Shown: positions 29,910 to 38,889 of the stretch, one piece after another
Numbering within the stretch: the first letter of the stretch is position 1
Layout of the letters: each line of letters starts with the position of its first letter
Source: Pseudomonadota bacterium
GTDB taxonomy: Bacteria > Pseudomonadota > Gammaproteobacteria > Steroidobacterales > Steroidobacteraceae
Assembly (NCBI GenBank): GCA_023423935.1
Contig: JAFAEQ010000055.1
Location: 1-64,000 of the forward strand
DNA length: 64,000 nucleotides
Reading direction: 5' to 3'
Position numbers and translations under genes: made by a program
The notes under the pieces: model-generated
Seen by the model: only the letters and a program-made list of their open reading frames with translations
What the model was told of the DNA's origin: nothing
The model's database searches: none

Positions 29910-31346
29910 TCAATCGCCTGCGCCGAGCGTGCCACCCCCGACTGCGGCGAACAGCCCGACGCGGCTGGACTGCAGCGCGCGTTGTAGTTGCACCAACGAT
30001 TGCCCGGCAGAGAGCAGGTCCCGCTGAGCGTCGAGCACTTCGAGATATGCGGCCGCGCCGTTCTCAAAGCGTAGCTGGGCGAGGCGGGCGCGCTCCCGCT
30101 GCGCCGTGAGCGCCAGGCGCTGAACGCTCACCTGTTCGAGCAGCCATTGCTGGTTCGTGAGTGCGTCTGCGACGTCGCGGAACGCAGTCTGAACCGTGAG
30201 CTCGTAACTGCTGACCGCGAGATTGCGGCGCACCTGCGCGACATCGAGGTTGGAGCGCAGGCGGCCTCCATTGAATAGGGGCAGCGCAATGGTCGGCGTG
30301 AATCGCCAGCTGCGGCCGCCCGCATCGAACAATCCGTTGAGCTCGTCGCTGGCAACTCCATAGTCGCCGGTCAGCGAGATGCTCGGAAAGAACGCGGCGC
30401 GCGCGGCGCCGATGTTCGCGTAGGCGGCCTTCAGCTGATGCTCCGCCTCGAGAATGTCGGGACGCTGTGTCAGCAGGCTGGAGGGCAGGCCCACACGGAG
30501 ATTGCGTATCGGGTCCGCCGCATCGAAGGTACCGGTCTGCACAGGCAGATCGATCGGTGCGCCCACCAGCAGCGTGAGCGCATGACTGTTCGTTGCTCGC
30601 GATTGCTCGAGCTGTGCCGCCAATCCTTGCGCCTGCCGCAGGAGTGTCTCAGCCTGGGTGACTTCCATCTGCGAGCTGGCGCCTTCCTCGGCGCGTCGAC
30701 GGAATATGCGGAAGGTCTCTTCACGGCTCGCGATCGACTGTCTCGCCAGCTCGATACGCTGATCGAGCTCGCGTTGTGCGAGCCATGCATCCGCCACTTG
30801 CGCCGCCAGACTCACCATCGCCGCTCGACGTGCTGCCTCCGTAGCGAGATAGTTCTCGAGTGCAGCCGTATTCAGGCTGCGAATGCGTCCCCAGAAGTCC
30901 AGCTCCCATGCAGAGACGCCAACCGTCGCCTGGTAGGCCGTGCTCGTGTAGGACTGACCGATGATGCTCACATCGGCAGGCGTGCGGCTGCGGCTGCCTG
31001 CGACTGCGGCATTGACCGCGGGAAAAAACTCAGAGCGTTGAACACCGCGCAATGCTCGCGCCTCCTCGGTGCGCAGCACCGCCACACGCAGATTGCGATT
31101 GTTCCGCCAGGCTTCCTCGATGAGTGCCTGCAGGCCGGGGTCCACGAATACGTCACGCCAGTCGAGCGTCTGCACCGCGCCCGGTAGTGCGTTTGCGTCG
31201 GCAGGATACTGATCGGCAATCGGTGTTTCGGGTGCGCGATAGCGCGGCGCCATCGAGATGCATGCCGAAAGCGCGAGCGCAGCAGCGAGCGCTGCGCTGA
31301 AGCGCACACCGATCTTCCAGCGATGAGGTGTTGGGTGAATCAGCAT
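29910..31346 (-). CDS. Outer-membrane efflux lipoprotein, NodT/TolC family
   Basis: 478 residues from ATG 31346, chosen because it yields a lipoprotein signal with lipobox LSAC; longer in-frame versions are Cys-rich and unlike coding sequence. Two repeats of the outer-membrane efflux fold are visible. Hallmarks are the WELDFWGRIRSLNTAALE and RPDILEAEHQLKAAYANIGAARAAFFPS-type segments, the latter interrupted by no gaps. It is the outer-membrane channel of the exporter encoded downstream. It is a relative of the channel at 58873-60387, so the window encodes two such proteins for different pumps. The 170 bases to the divergent GH65 gene must hold promoters for both. Confidence 0.92.
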   Translation of the reverse strand: MLIHPTPHRWKIGVRFSAALAAALALSACISMAPRYRAPETPIADQYPADANALPGAVQTLDWRDVFVDPGLQALIEEAWRNNRNLRVAVLRTEEARALRGVQRSEFFPAVNAAVAGSRSRTPADVSIIGQSYTSTAYQATVGVSAWELDFWGRIRSLNTAALENYLATEAARRAAMVSLAAQVADAWLAQRELDQRIELARQSIASREETFRIFRRRAEEGASSQMEVTQAETLLRQAQGLAAQLEQSRATNSHALTLLVGAPIDLPVQTGTFDAADPIRNLRVGLPSSLLTQRPDILEAEHQLKAAYANIGAARAAFFPSISLTGDYGVASDELNGLFDAGGRSWRFTPTIALPLFNGGRLRSNLDVAQVRRNLAVSSYELTVQTAFRDVADALTNQQWLLEQVSVQRLALTAQRERARLAQLRFENGAAAYLEVLDAQRDLLSAGQSLVQLQRALQSSRVGLFAAVGGGTLGAGD

Positions 31347-31516
31347 GATCGTATAACTCAGTATCGCTTCGGCATCGTTGCGCGAGTACACGAGATTCCC
31401 GCAGCAGCGCGCAACGTAAGACCAGCAGTTCCCGCACTCACAGATGTTGCGTCGCATGTGCACGAGCATCGTCAGATCAGTGTTCATCGCACACAGCTGC
31501 GCTGCAGAGGCCAATC

Positions 31517-34500
31517 ATGAGCAGTGCCGGTCCGTCGGTCATCAGAGTCTCGCCGCGTGATTGCGATGGTGCGCTGTTCGACCTGGATGGTGTGCTGACG
31601 CAGACGGCGCAGGTGCACGCGAGAGCATGGAAGGAAGTGTTCGATGGCTTCCTAGAACAGCGCGCCGCGGAAACCGGTGAGCCATTCGTGCCCTTCGACA
31701 TCGGTGACGACTATCGGCGCTACGTCGACGGCAAATCGCGGTACGACGGTGTGGTCTCGTTCCTTGCCTCGCGCGGGATCGATCTGCCTTGGGGATCGCT
31801 GGACGACGGCCCTGACGTTCGCAGCGTGCATGGCCTGGGCGCACAGAAGGACGAGCGCTTCATGGAGCAGCTCGAGCGATCCGGGGTGAAGACATACGAT
31901 GCCGCGGTGGACTTCGCGCGAGCGCTGCGCGCACAGGGTGTGCGTACTGCGGTCGTGAGCTCCAGCGTGCATTGCGCGCAGGTGCTCGAAGTGGCCGGCA
32001 TCGCGAAGCTGTTCGATGCGCGCGTCGATGGGACGGACATTCTGCGGCTGAAGCTGCGCGGCAAGCCGGCGCCCGATGCTTTCATCGAAGGAGCGCGCCG
32101 CATCCACGTCGACCCGGCGCGATGCATGGTGATCGAAGATGCCATTGCAGGCGTAGAGGCGGGATGTGCCGGGCAATTCGGACTGGTGATCGGCGTCGAT
32201 CGCATGGATCAGTCTGCGGCCCTGCGTGACGCAGGCGCGCATGTCGTGGTCAGGAGCCTGGCCGACATCGAGGTCACGGTGGACCCGGCATCGACGTGGT
32301 CGCTGACGTTCGATGCGTTCGATGCGCCGACTGAAGGGCGACGCGAAGCATTGTGCGCACTCGGCAACGGATACTTCGAGACACGCGGCGCAGTGCCGTG
32401 GTCAAGCGCCGATGGCGTCCATTACCCCGGAACGTATCTCGCGGGAGGTTACAACCGGCTGCGAACCGAGATCGCCTCGCGAGTGGTGGAGAACGAGGAC
32501 CTCGTCAATCTGCCCAACTGGCTCGCCCTCGACTTTCGTATCGAAGACGATCAATGGTTCGAGATGCGAACGGTGCGGGTGAGTGGCTATCGCCAGGAAC
32601 TGGATCTGCGGCGGGGGGTGTTGTTGCGAACGTTGTCGTTCGAGGACACAGCAGGGCGGATCACGACGCTCAACGAGCGGCGCTTCGTGTCGATGAGCGA
32701 CATGCATCTGGGTGCCCTCGAACTGACGGTCACGGCACAGAACTGGTCAGGGCGTATTGCGATCCGCTCAGCACTCGACGGACGCGTCGTGAATGCCGGT
32801 GCCAGGCTCTATCGCAAGTTCAACAACCGGCATCTGTGTCCGATGGGCGGCGAGGCGATTGGCGTCGACGGATTGCTGCTGCGTACGCGCACCTCGCAGT
32901 CCGATGTGCACGTTGCGCTCGCGGCCTGCACCCGCGCCTACAAGGGAGGTGAGGTCGTGCAGGCGCAGCGCAGCCTCGTTGAAGAGCCAGGTTATCTCGC
33001 GCACGAGTTCACGACGGAGCTGGAGCAGGGAGCGCCGCTGGTCATCGAGAAGCTTGCGTTTCTCTACAGCTCGCGGGATCGCGCTATTTCCGAGGCGGCC
33101 GATGCGGCGAGCAAGGCGGTCGCGCGTGCGCCGCGCTTCGAGCAGGCGCTGGCCGAGCATGTGCTCGCCTGGTTCTTCCTGTGGCGCCGCTTCGACGTGC
33201 ATCTGGAACTCGTCGGCTCGTCGTTCAAGCTCAACGTTCCGCTGCTGTTGCGGCTCAACATGTTTCATCTGCTGCAGGCCGTGTCGTTCAATTCAGTCGG
33301 GCTCGACATCGGCGTGCCGGCGCGGGCATGGACCGGGGAGGCATACCAGGGACACGTCTTCTGGGATGAGCTCTTCATATTTCCTTCGCTCAACTACCGC
33401 GCGCCGGAGATCACTCGATCTCTGCTCAAGTATCGCTTTCGGCGGTTGGGCGAGGCTCGCATCGCGGCGAATGCCATCGGGCTGCAAGGGGCGATGTTTC
33501 CCTGGCAGAGCGGCAGCGACGGTCAGGAGGAAACGCAGGAGCTCAACTTCAACGAACGCTCGCAGCGCTGGATCCCCGACAACTCCTTCCGCCAGCGACA
33601 CGTGGGCAGTGCCATCGTCTACAACGTATGGCAGTTCTTCCAGGTGACCCGCGACATCGAGTTCATGCATTTCTACGGCGCCGAGCTGATGCTCGAGATT
33701 GCGCGCTTCTGGTCGAGCATGGCCGTGTTCAACGAACAGCGCCAGCGCTACGAGATCCGTGGCGTCATGGGGCCGGACGAATTCCACGAGGCGTATCCGG
33801 ATGCGGCTGCGTACGGCATCGACAACAACGCCTACACCAATGTCATGGCCGTCTGGGTACTGATGCGATCGCTGGAAGTGCTGGACATCGTATCGGAGCT
33901 GCGCCGCGAAGAGCTGCTGCGCAAGCTGAAGATCACGGTGCAGGAGCTGCAGCGCTGGGCCGATATCAGCAGACGGATGTTCGTGCCGTTTCACGACGGC
34001 TGCATCATCAGCCAGTTCGAGGGTTACGAGAAACTGCTGGAGTTCGACTGGGAGGAGTACCGGGCGCGCTACGGCAACATCCAGCGGCTCGATCTCATCC
34101 TCGAAGCGGAGAACGACAGCACGAACCGATACAAGCTCGCGAAGCAGGCAGACACACTCATGTTGTTTTACCTGTTCTCCGCGCAGGAGCTGCAAGCAAT
34201 CTTCGAAAGGCTGAACTATCCGTTCGACCCCGAGTGGATCCCGCGCAACGTTCTCTACTACAACAGCCGCTCATCGCACGGCTCGACGCTATCGCGCGTG
34301 GTGCACGCATGGGTGATGGCGAGGACCGATGGACGCAGCGCCATGGCCTACTTTGCGGAGGCATTGCAGAGCGATGTGAGCGATATACAGGAAGGAACGA
34401 CGGCAGAGGGAATTCATCTGGGAGCGATGGCTGGCACGGTCGATCTGATCCAGCGCGCCACGACCGGACTCGAAGTGACGGGCGATGTGTTGCGCATCAG

Positions 34501-34723
34501 TCCGCAGCTGCCTGCAAACCTGAAGCTGGATATGCGCATCCGCTACCGCGGCCACTCGCTCGAGCTGCGTCTGATGCAAGACATACTCATCGTGAGCGGC
34601 GGTGAACAGGGCGCCGCCCCTATCCAGCTGGAAGTGAACGGCGCGATCTACGACTTCGTACGGGGCGAAACCCGCCGTTTCGATCTGAAACGCTCGCCAC
34701 AAAGCGTCATGAAACTCGCGTGA
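31517..34723 (+). CDS. Fusion of beta-phosphoglucomutase and GH65 glycoside phosphorylase/hydrolase
   Basis: 1068 residues, ATG 31517 with GAGG upstream. Residues 1-235 are a HAD-family beta-phosphoglucomutase: nucleophile motif FDLDGVLT (Asp22, Asp24), phosphate-binding VVSSSVH, Lys in KPAPDAF and IEDAIAGVEAG. The remaining 800 residues are a GH65 enzyme: N-terminal beta-sandwich (YPGTYLAGGYNRL), (alpha/alpha)6 barrel with catalytic Glu755 in GPDEFHE, and a C-terminal sheet. GH65 phosphorylases split alpha-glucosides such as trehalose, maltose or kojibiose with phosphate to beta-glucose-1-phosphate, which the mutase turns into glucose-6-phosphate. The fusion therefore joins two consecutive steps. 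Sugar specificity cannot be told here. No signal peptide, so cytoplasmic. Confidence 0.93.
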   Translation: MSSAGPSVIRVSPRDCDGALFDLDGVLTQTAQVHARAWKEVFDGFLEQRAAETGEPFVPFDIGDDYRRYVDGKSRYDGVVSFLASRGIDLPWGSLDDGPDVRSVHGLGAQKDERFMEQLERSGVKTYDAAVDFARALRAQGVRTAVVSSSVHCAQVLEVAGIAKLFDARVDGTDILRLKLRGKPAPDAFIEGARRIHVDPARCMVIEDAIAGVEAGCAGQFGLVIGVDRMDQSAALRDAGAHVVVRSLADIEVTVDPASTWSLTFDAFDAPTEGRREALCALGNGYFETRGAVPWSSADGVHYPGTYLAGGYNRLRTEIASRVVENEDLVNLPNWLALDFRIEDDQWFEMRTVRVSGYRQELDLRRGVLLRTLSFEDTAGRITTLNERRFVSMSDMHLGALELTVTAQNWSGRIAIRSALDGRVVNAGARLYRKFNNRHLCPMGGEAIGVDGLLLRTRTSQSDVHVALAACTRAYKGGEVVQAQRSLVEEPGYLAHEFTTELEQGAPLVIEKLAFLYSSRDRAISEAADAASKAVARAPRFEQALAEHVLAWFFLWRRFDVHLELVGSSFKLNVPLLLRLNMFHLLQAVSFNSVGLDIGVPARAWTGEAYQGHVFWDELFIFPSLNYRAPEITRSLLKYRFRRLGEARIAANAIGLQGAMFPWQSGSDGQEETQELNFNERSQRWIPDNSFRQRHVGSAIVYNVWQFFQVTRDIEFMHFYGAELMLEIARFWSSMAVFNEQRQRYEIRGVMGPDEFHEAYPDAAAYGIDNNAYTNVMAVWVLMRSLEVLDIVSELRREELLRKLKITVQELQRWADISRRMFVPFHDGCIISQFEGYEKLLEFDWEEYRARYGNIQRLDLILEAENDSTNRYKLAKQADTLMLFYLFSAQELQAIFERLNYPFDPEWIPRNVLYYNSRSSHGSTLSRVVHAWVMARTDGRSAMAYFAEALQSDVSDIQEGTTAEGIHLGAMAGTVDLIQRATTGLEVTGDVLRISPQLPANLKLDMRIRYRGHSLELRLMQDILIVSGGEQGAAPIQLEVNGAIYDFVRGETRRFDLKRSPQSVMKLA

Positions 34724-34757
34724 GCGCGGGCTGTCGGGCCGCGAGGATTTGCGCAGC

Positions 34758-35159
34758 TCAATCCGCGTCCGGCTGCATGTTGCCCTGATCGGGCCGCTGC
34801 ATCCTGCCGTCGTCAGGCTTCTGCATCTTGCCCTGGTCGGGCCCCATCTTGCCCTTGCCGGGTTTATCAGGCCGGCCTCCGCGCATCATCTGGCAATCCT
34901 GCGGACTCATCTTGGCGCAGGCCTGCTGCATCTCCTGACGACACTCCGAGAATTCCTTGTTGGAGCGCAGGCAGGTGGCCATCTGCGTGTACGCCGTCGC
35001 CATGGCCGCGCGCGTCTCTTTTGACGGTTCCGGCCTCGAGGATCCTTGCGACGATGGCGTCGTAGATTGCTGCGCGATTGCAGTCATCGCGCCGAACGAC
35101 AGGAGTGCCGTGAGCGCGATGCGCGACAGGCGGGATAACGAATATGAAGTCTTCATCAT
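34758..35159 (-). CDS. Small secreted protein with Met/Pro/Asp repeats, function unknown
   Basis: 133 residues. A signal peptide (IALTALLSFGAMTAIA) is followed by a Ser/Pro-rich stretch, a helical part with four cysteines in C-x9-C and C-x7-C spacing (CLRSNKEFSEC, CAKMSPQDC), and a C-terminal repeat of the form PDxGxMQ (GPDQGKMQ, PDDGRMQ, PDQGNMQ). The pattern resembles small periplasmic proteins with paired cysteines, but I do not recognise the family. The start may be either of two adjacent ATG codons (35159 or 35156). It is convergent with the GH65 gene and divergent from urease, so no operon partner is available to suggest a role. Confidence 0.65.
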   Translation of the reverse strand: MMKTSYSLSRLSRIALTALLSFGAMTAIAQQSTTPSSQGSSRPEPSKETRAAMATAYTQMATCLRSNKEFSECRQEMQQACAKMSPQDCQMMRGGRPDKPGKGKMGPDQGKMQKPDDGRMQRPDQGNMQPDAD

Positions 35160-35567
35160 GCGACCTCGACTCTTGGATAGGAGGAATAGGGGTCATGGGC
35201 CCCCGGTGGTGGCGATCGTGGTGGCGATCGTGGTGGCGATCGTGTTCCGACCTGCCGGCGTTTGTCGACACGGCGGCGACTTTAAGCGGCGCGAACTCAC
35301 ACCGGCATCAGAGATTGGAGAGAGGCGCTCCGTAGCAGCACGGAAGGCGAAGGATTACCGGTATTCCAAGAGTTCATGGCATCGATCGCCACTCATTGCG
35401 GGTTTGCAATGAACATATCGATGTGCATCGCGAACGATGGAACTGCGTCGAGCGTGGAGGATTGCAACCTGCGCGCAGAGTCGTTGATGCGCCGTTGTAA
35501 TGTCAGCAGACAGATGTAGCCGGGATTCTGCAGCGCGCACCAGCAGCAGCGGCCCAGGAGTACGCAC
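35160..35567. promoter_or_regulatory. Divergent spacer upstream of the urease operon
   Basis: 408 bases between the leftward small secreted protein and rightward ureA. It must carry promoters for both. A 12-base tandem repeat sits at 35209-35244. I looked for a sigma-54 type GG/GC site, as some nitrogen genes have, and found none with correct spacing. The ureA ribosome site is AGGAG at 35553-35557. Confidence 0.5.
35209..35244. repeat. Three tandem copies of a 12-base unit
   Basis: GTGGCGATCGTG occurs three times without mismatch (35209, 35221, 35233). Each unit contains the palindrome CGATCG. It lies 50 bases upstream of the leftward small secreted protein, in its 5' region. Confidence 0.9.
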
Positions 35568-35870
35568 ATGCATTTCACGCCGAAGGAATTCGACAAGCTT
35601 CTGATTCACACGCTCGCGGACGTTGCGAGCAGGCGCAAGGACAAGGGACTGAAGCTCAACCATCCTGAGGCCGTCGCGATGCTGTGTGCATACGTGCTCG
35701 ATGCGGCACGGGAAGGAAAGACCGTCGAGGAAGTCATGGATGGTGCGCGCGGCGTGCTCAAGGCATCCGATGTGATGGAAGGCGTGCCCGAGCTCATGCC
35801 GCTGATCCAGGTCGAGGCCATCTTCACCGACGGCAGTCGCCTGGTCAGTCTCCACAATCCGATTACCTGA
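35568..35870 (+). CDS. ureA: Urease gamma subunit
   Basis: 100 residues, the normal size. It begins MHFTPKEFDKLLIHTLADVA and carries the family segments KLNHPEAVAML, VEEVMDGAR and VPELMPLIQVEATF-like VEAIF. UreA packs with UreB and UreC into the urease trimer that hydrolyses urea to ammonia and carbamate. An AGGAG site lies 10 bases upstream. It is the first gene of a rightward operon that continues for more than 10 kb. Confidence 0.97.
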   Translation: MHFTPKEFDKLLIHTLADVASRRKDKGLKLNHPEAVAMLCAYVLDAAREGKTVEEVMDGARGVLKASDVMEGVPELMPLIQVEAIFTDGSRLVSLHNPIT

Positions 35871-35917
35871 ACATCGGCAGTTCAATCGCGCTTCGCAACG
35901 CACCGAAGGAGTACGTC

Positions 35918-36436
35918 ATGGCCAACACGCCGAAGCAGCCGGCTGGCGCCAGTCCCAAGCCACAGCACACCGATGTGCCTCACAAGTTCGCCCACCCGAT
36001 CGGCGGCTACGTACTTGCCAAAGATCCGATCGAGATCAACCCGGGCCGACCCCGCACCAAGCTCAAGGTGCGCAACACGGGCGATCGGCCGATTCAGATC
36101 GGTTCGCACTTTCACTTCTTCGAGACCAACAGATATCTGGAGTTCGATCGCGCGGCGGCGTTCGGCCAGCGCCTCGATATCCCCGCGAACACGGCGGTGC
36201 GATTCGAGCCGGGCGATGAGAAAGAGGTCACGCTCGTGCCGTACGGCGGGAAGCGCTTCGTTTACGGCTTCAACGATCTGGTGGACGGCTGGTCGGGAAG
36301 CGGACCGAACCCGGACTACACACCCAATCGCGACAAGGCCATTCGTCGCGCCGCGAAGCTGGGCTTCAAATCGCAGGACCCTGGCCCCGCACCGTCTTCA
36401 CCGAGCCCGACACCGGGCAAGACGGCCCGGAAGTAA
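35918..36436 (+). CDS. ureB: Urease beta subunit with extended C-terminus
   Basis: 172 residues from ATG 35918, where GAAGGAG lies 7 bases upstream; longer versions overlap ureA out of frame. The core (about residues 27-125) shows GGYVLAKDPIEINPGR, NTGDRPIQIGSHFHFFE and GKRFVYGFNDLVDG. Compared with the usual 100-residue subunit it has about 25 extra residues in front and a 45-residue tail rich in Pro, Ser and Lys (PAPSSPSPTPGKTARK). The tail looks disordered and has no known role. Confidence 0.95.
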   Translation: MANTPKQPAGASPKPQHTDVPHKFAHPIGGYVLAKDPIEINPGRPRTKLKVRNTGDRPIQIGSHFHFFETNRYLEFDRAAAFGQRLDIPANTAVRFEPGDEKEVTLVPYGGKRFVYGFNDLVDGWSGSGPNPDYTPNRDKAIRRAAKLGFKSQDPGPAPSSPSPTPGKTARK

Positions 36437-36496
36437 TCATCGCCAGTCGAGCTTCACACTCTCGCCGACATCCACGCTGACAACCAAGGGGCAGCC

Positions 36497-38218
36497 ATGA
36501 CGCAGATCTCTCGACAGCAGTATGCCGACCTGTACGGCCCGACGCTCGGCGACAAAGTGCGGCTCGGGGACTCGAACCTGTATGTGCAGATCGAGCGGGA
36601 CCTGCGCGCGAACTACGGCGATGAGTTGCAGTACGGCGGCGGCAAGACGCTGCGCGACGGCATGGGTTCGGACAACCTGCTGACGCAGGAAGCGGGTTGC
36701 CTCGATCTGGTGATCACCAACGTGACTGTGATCGATGCGATGGTGGGCGTGGTCAAAGCAGACGTCGGCATTCGCAACGGCAAGATCGTCGGTCTCGGAA
36801 AAGCAGGAAATCCCTCGACCATGGAGGGTGTCACGCCGGGATTGTCGACAGGCACGTCGACTGACGCCATCTCGGGCGAGCATCTGATCCTGACCGCAGC
36901 GGGAATGGATACGCACGTGCATTTCATCTCGCCGCAGCAGGTGTACGCCGCGTTATCCAACGGCATTACTACTCTGTGGGGCGGCGGTGTCGGACCGGTC
37001 GATGGCACTTGCGGCGTCACGACCAGCAATGGCCCATGGGCCATCGAAATGATGATGCGCTCGTTCGATGCGCTGCCCATCAATGTCGGCATTCAGGGCA
37101 AAGGTAATTGCTCGGGTCAGCGTCCGCTGGTGGAGCAACTCCTCGCAGGCGCGGCGGGATTCAAGATCCATGAGGATTACGGCACGACGCCGGCGGCGAT
37201 TCGCACCTGCCTTTCGATTGCAGATGATTACGACGTTTCGGTCGCGGTTCACACCGATACGTTGAACGAATCCGGCTATGTCGAGGACACGATTGCCGCA
37301 TTCAACGGACGGACGATTCACACGTATCACAGCGAAGGCGCCGGCGGTGGCCATGCGCCCGACCTGCTGAAAGTCGTCGGGCAGCGCAACGTGCTGCCGA
37401 GCTCGACCAATCCGACCTTGCCATGCGGCGTGGACTCGGTCGCCGAGCTGTTCGACATGATCATGGTCTGTCACAACCTGAATCCGAAGATTCCCTCAGA
37501 CGTCGCATTCGCGGAAAGTCGTGTGCGCGCAGAAACCATCGTTGCGGAAAGCGTGCTGCACGACATGGGCGCGATCTCGATGATCGGTAGCGATTCGCAG
37601 GCCATGGGGCGCATCGGCGAGAGTTTCCTGCGGGCTGTCCAGACCGCCGCTGCGATGAAGGAAGCGCGTGGCGCATTGCCGGAAGACAACGCGGACAACG
37701 ACAACTTTCGGGTCCTGCGCTACATCGCGAAGGTCACGATCAATCCAGCCCTCACGGCGGGGATTGGCGATGTGCTGGGCTCGGTCGAGCCCGGCAAGCT
37801 TGCGGACCTGGTGTTGTGGGAGCCGGGCTTCTTCGGCGTCAAGCCCAAGATGGTGTTGAAGGGCGGTCTGGTGGCGTGGGCGAACATGGGCGATCCGAAC
37901 TCCTCGCTCCCGACGCCGCAACCGATGTATTACCGGCCGATGTTCGCGGCCTTCGGCTCAGCACTGAGCAAGACCTCCGTCACTTTCGTCTCGCAGGCCG
38001 CCTACGACAACAAGGTCGGGGAGCGCTATGGCCTGCAGCGGATCATCAAACCCGTGCACGGGACGCGTGTGCTCGGGAAGGTTCACATGGTTCGCAATGG
38101 CTATCTGCCGAAGATCGACGTCGATCCGCAGACATTCGCAGTCAAGGTGGACGGCACGCATGCCACGGTCAAACCGCCGAAGACTATCCCGTTAAATCAG
38201 CTGTACTTCTTCAGCTGA
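36497..38218 (+). CDS. ureC: Urease alpha (catalytic) subunit
   Basis: 573 residues, ATG 36497 with AAGGGG upstream. All active-site features are present: HVHF metal-binding pair, Lys223 in GFKIHEDYG (the carbamylated lysine that bridges two nickel ions), HTDTLNE and HSEGAGGGHAPD histidines, and the mobile-flap pair Cys325-His326 in MVCHNLN, each six residues later than Klebsiella numbering. It should therefore be an active urease once matured by UreDEFG, which are encoded just downstream. Confidence 0.98.
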   Translation: MTQISRQQYADLYGPTLGDKVRLGDSNLYVQIERDLRANYGDELQYGGGKTLRDGMGSDNLLTQEAGCLDLVITNVTVIDAMVGVVKADVGIRNGKIVGLGKAGNPSTMEGVTPGLSTGTSTDAISGEHLILTAAGMDTHVHFISPQQVYAALSNGITTLWGGGVGPVDGTCGVTTSNGPWAIEMMMRSFDALPINVGIQGKGNCSGQRPLVEQLLAGAAGFKIHEDYGTTPAAIRTCLSIADDYDVSVAVHTDTLNESGYVEDTIAAFNGRTIHTYHSEGAGGGHAPDLLKVVGQRNVLPSSTNPTLPCGVDSVAELFDMIMVCHNLNPKIPSDVAFAESRVRAETIVAESVLHDMGAISMIGSDSQAMGRIGESFLRAVQTAAAMKEARGALPEDNADNDNFRVLRYIAKVTINPALTAGIGDVLGSVEPGKLADLVLWEPGFFGVKPKMVLKGGLVAWANMGDPNSSLPTPQPMYYRPMFAAFGSALSKTSVTFVSQAAYDNKVGERYGLQRIIKPVHGTRVLGKVHMVRNGYLPKIDVDPQTFAVKVDGTHATVKPPKTIPLNQLYFFS

Positions 38219-38238
38219 CCTGTCCTGGAGGGACTGGA

Positions 38239-38889
38239 ATGATCATCATCGAGAACATCCTCGGAAACTCCAACGAAGCGCCGTGGCCAGAACGCCTGGC
38301 GCACGCGGAGATCGACTGGTTGAGGCTCGATCAATGGGAGGCGCAGAAGAGCAGGCTGCGCAAGGCCACCGAGCAGGATGTCGAGCTCGCGCTGTCGCTG
38401 GAGCGCAATACGCGTCTGCGCGACGGCGATGTGCTGATGTGGAGCGACTCGCCGCCGCGCGCAATCGTTGCGCGCATCGATCTCAATGAGGTGATGGTCA
38501 TCGAGCTCGCCGACGTCGTCGCGGGTGGCACCGATGCCATCGTGAGAACGATCTTCGAGCTCGGTCACGCACTCGGCAATCAACATTGGCCGGCGATCGT
38601 CAAGGACACGCGCGTGTTCGTGCCGCTCACCGTCGATCTGAAAGTGATGGCTTCCGTGATGAAGACCCATGCACTGCCGGGCGTGCGCTACGACTTCGTG
38701 CCAGGCGCCGAAGTCATACCGTACATGGCGCCGCACGAATCGCGTCGCCTGTTCGGTGGGGCACCTGCGCATTCGCACGCTCCACAGGAGCACGCGCATC
38801 ATCACGATGAGAAGCATCGTCATGATGAAATGCATCATCAAAGAGAGCCGCTTCACCGGGAAGATGCGGTGCGGGCAGCGGCGCGATGA
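38239..38889 (+). CDS. ureE: Urease accessory protein UreE, nickel metallochaperone
   Basis: 216 residues from ATG 38239, with CTGGAGGGA 8 bases before it. The UreE fold covers about residues 45-185 (DVELALSLERNTRLRDGD, VIELADVVAGG, ELGHALGNQHWPA with the family's metal-binding His, GVRYDFVPGAEV). The C-terminus is strongly His-rich (HSHAPQEHAHHHDEKHRHD), giving several extra nickel sites. UreE hands nickel to UreG for insertion in UreC. Its stop overlaps ureF as ATGA. Confidence 0.95.
   Translation: MIIIENILGNSNEAPWPERLAHAEIDWLRLDQWEAQKSRLRKATEQDVELALSLERNTRLRDGDVLMWSDSPPRAIVARIDLNEVMVIELADVVAGGTDAIVRTIFELGHALGNQHWPAIVKDTRVFVPLTVDLKVMASVMKTHALPGVRYDFVPGAEVIPYMAPHESRRLFGGAPAHSHAPQEHAHHHDEKHRHDEMHHQREPLHREDAVRAAAR

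Noticed and set aside
35340..35440. Sigma-54 promoter for the urease operon (TGGCA ... TTGC)
   Set aside because: Partial matches exist, but the spacing between GG and GC elements is wrong.
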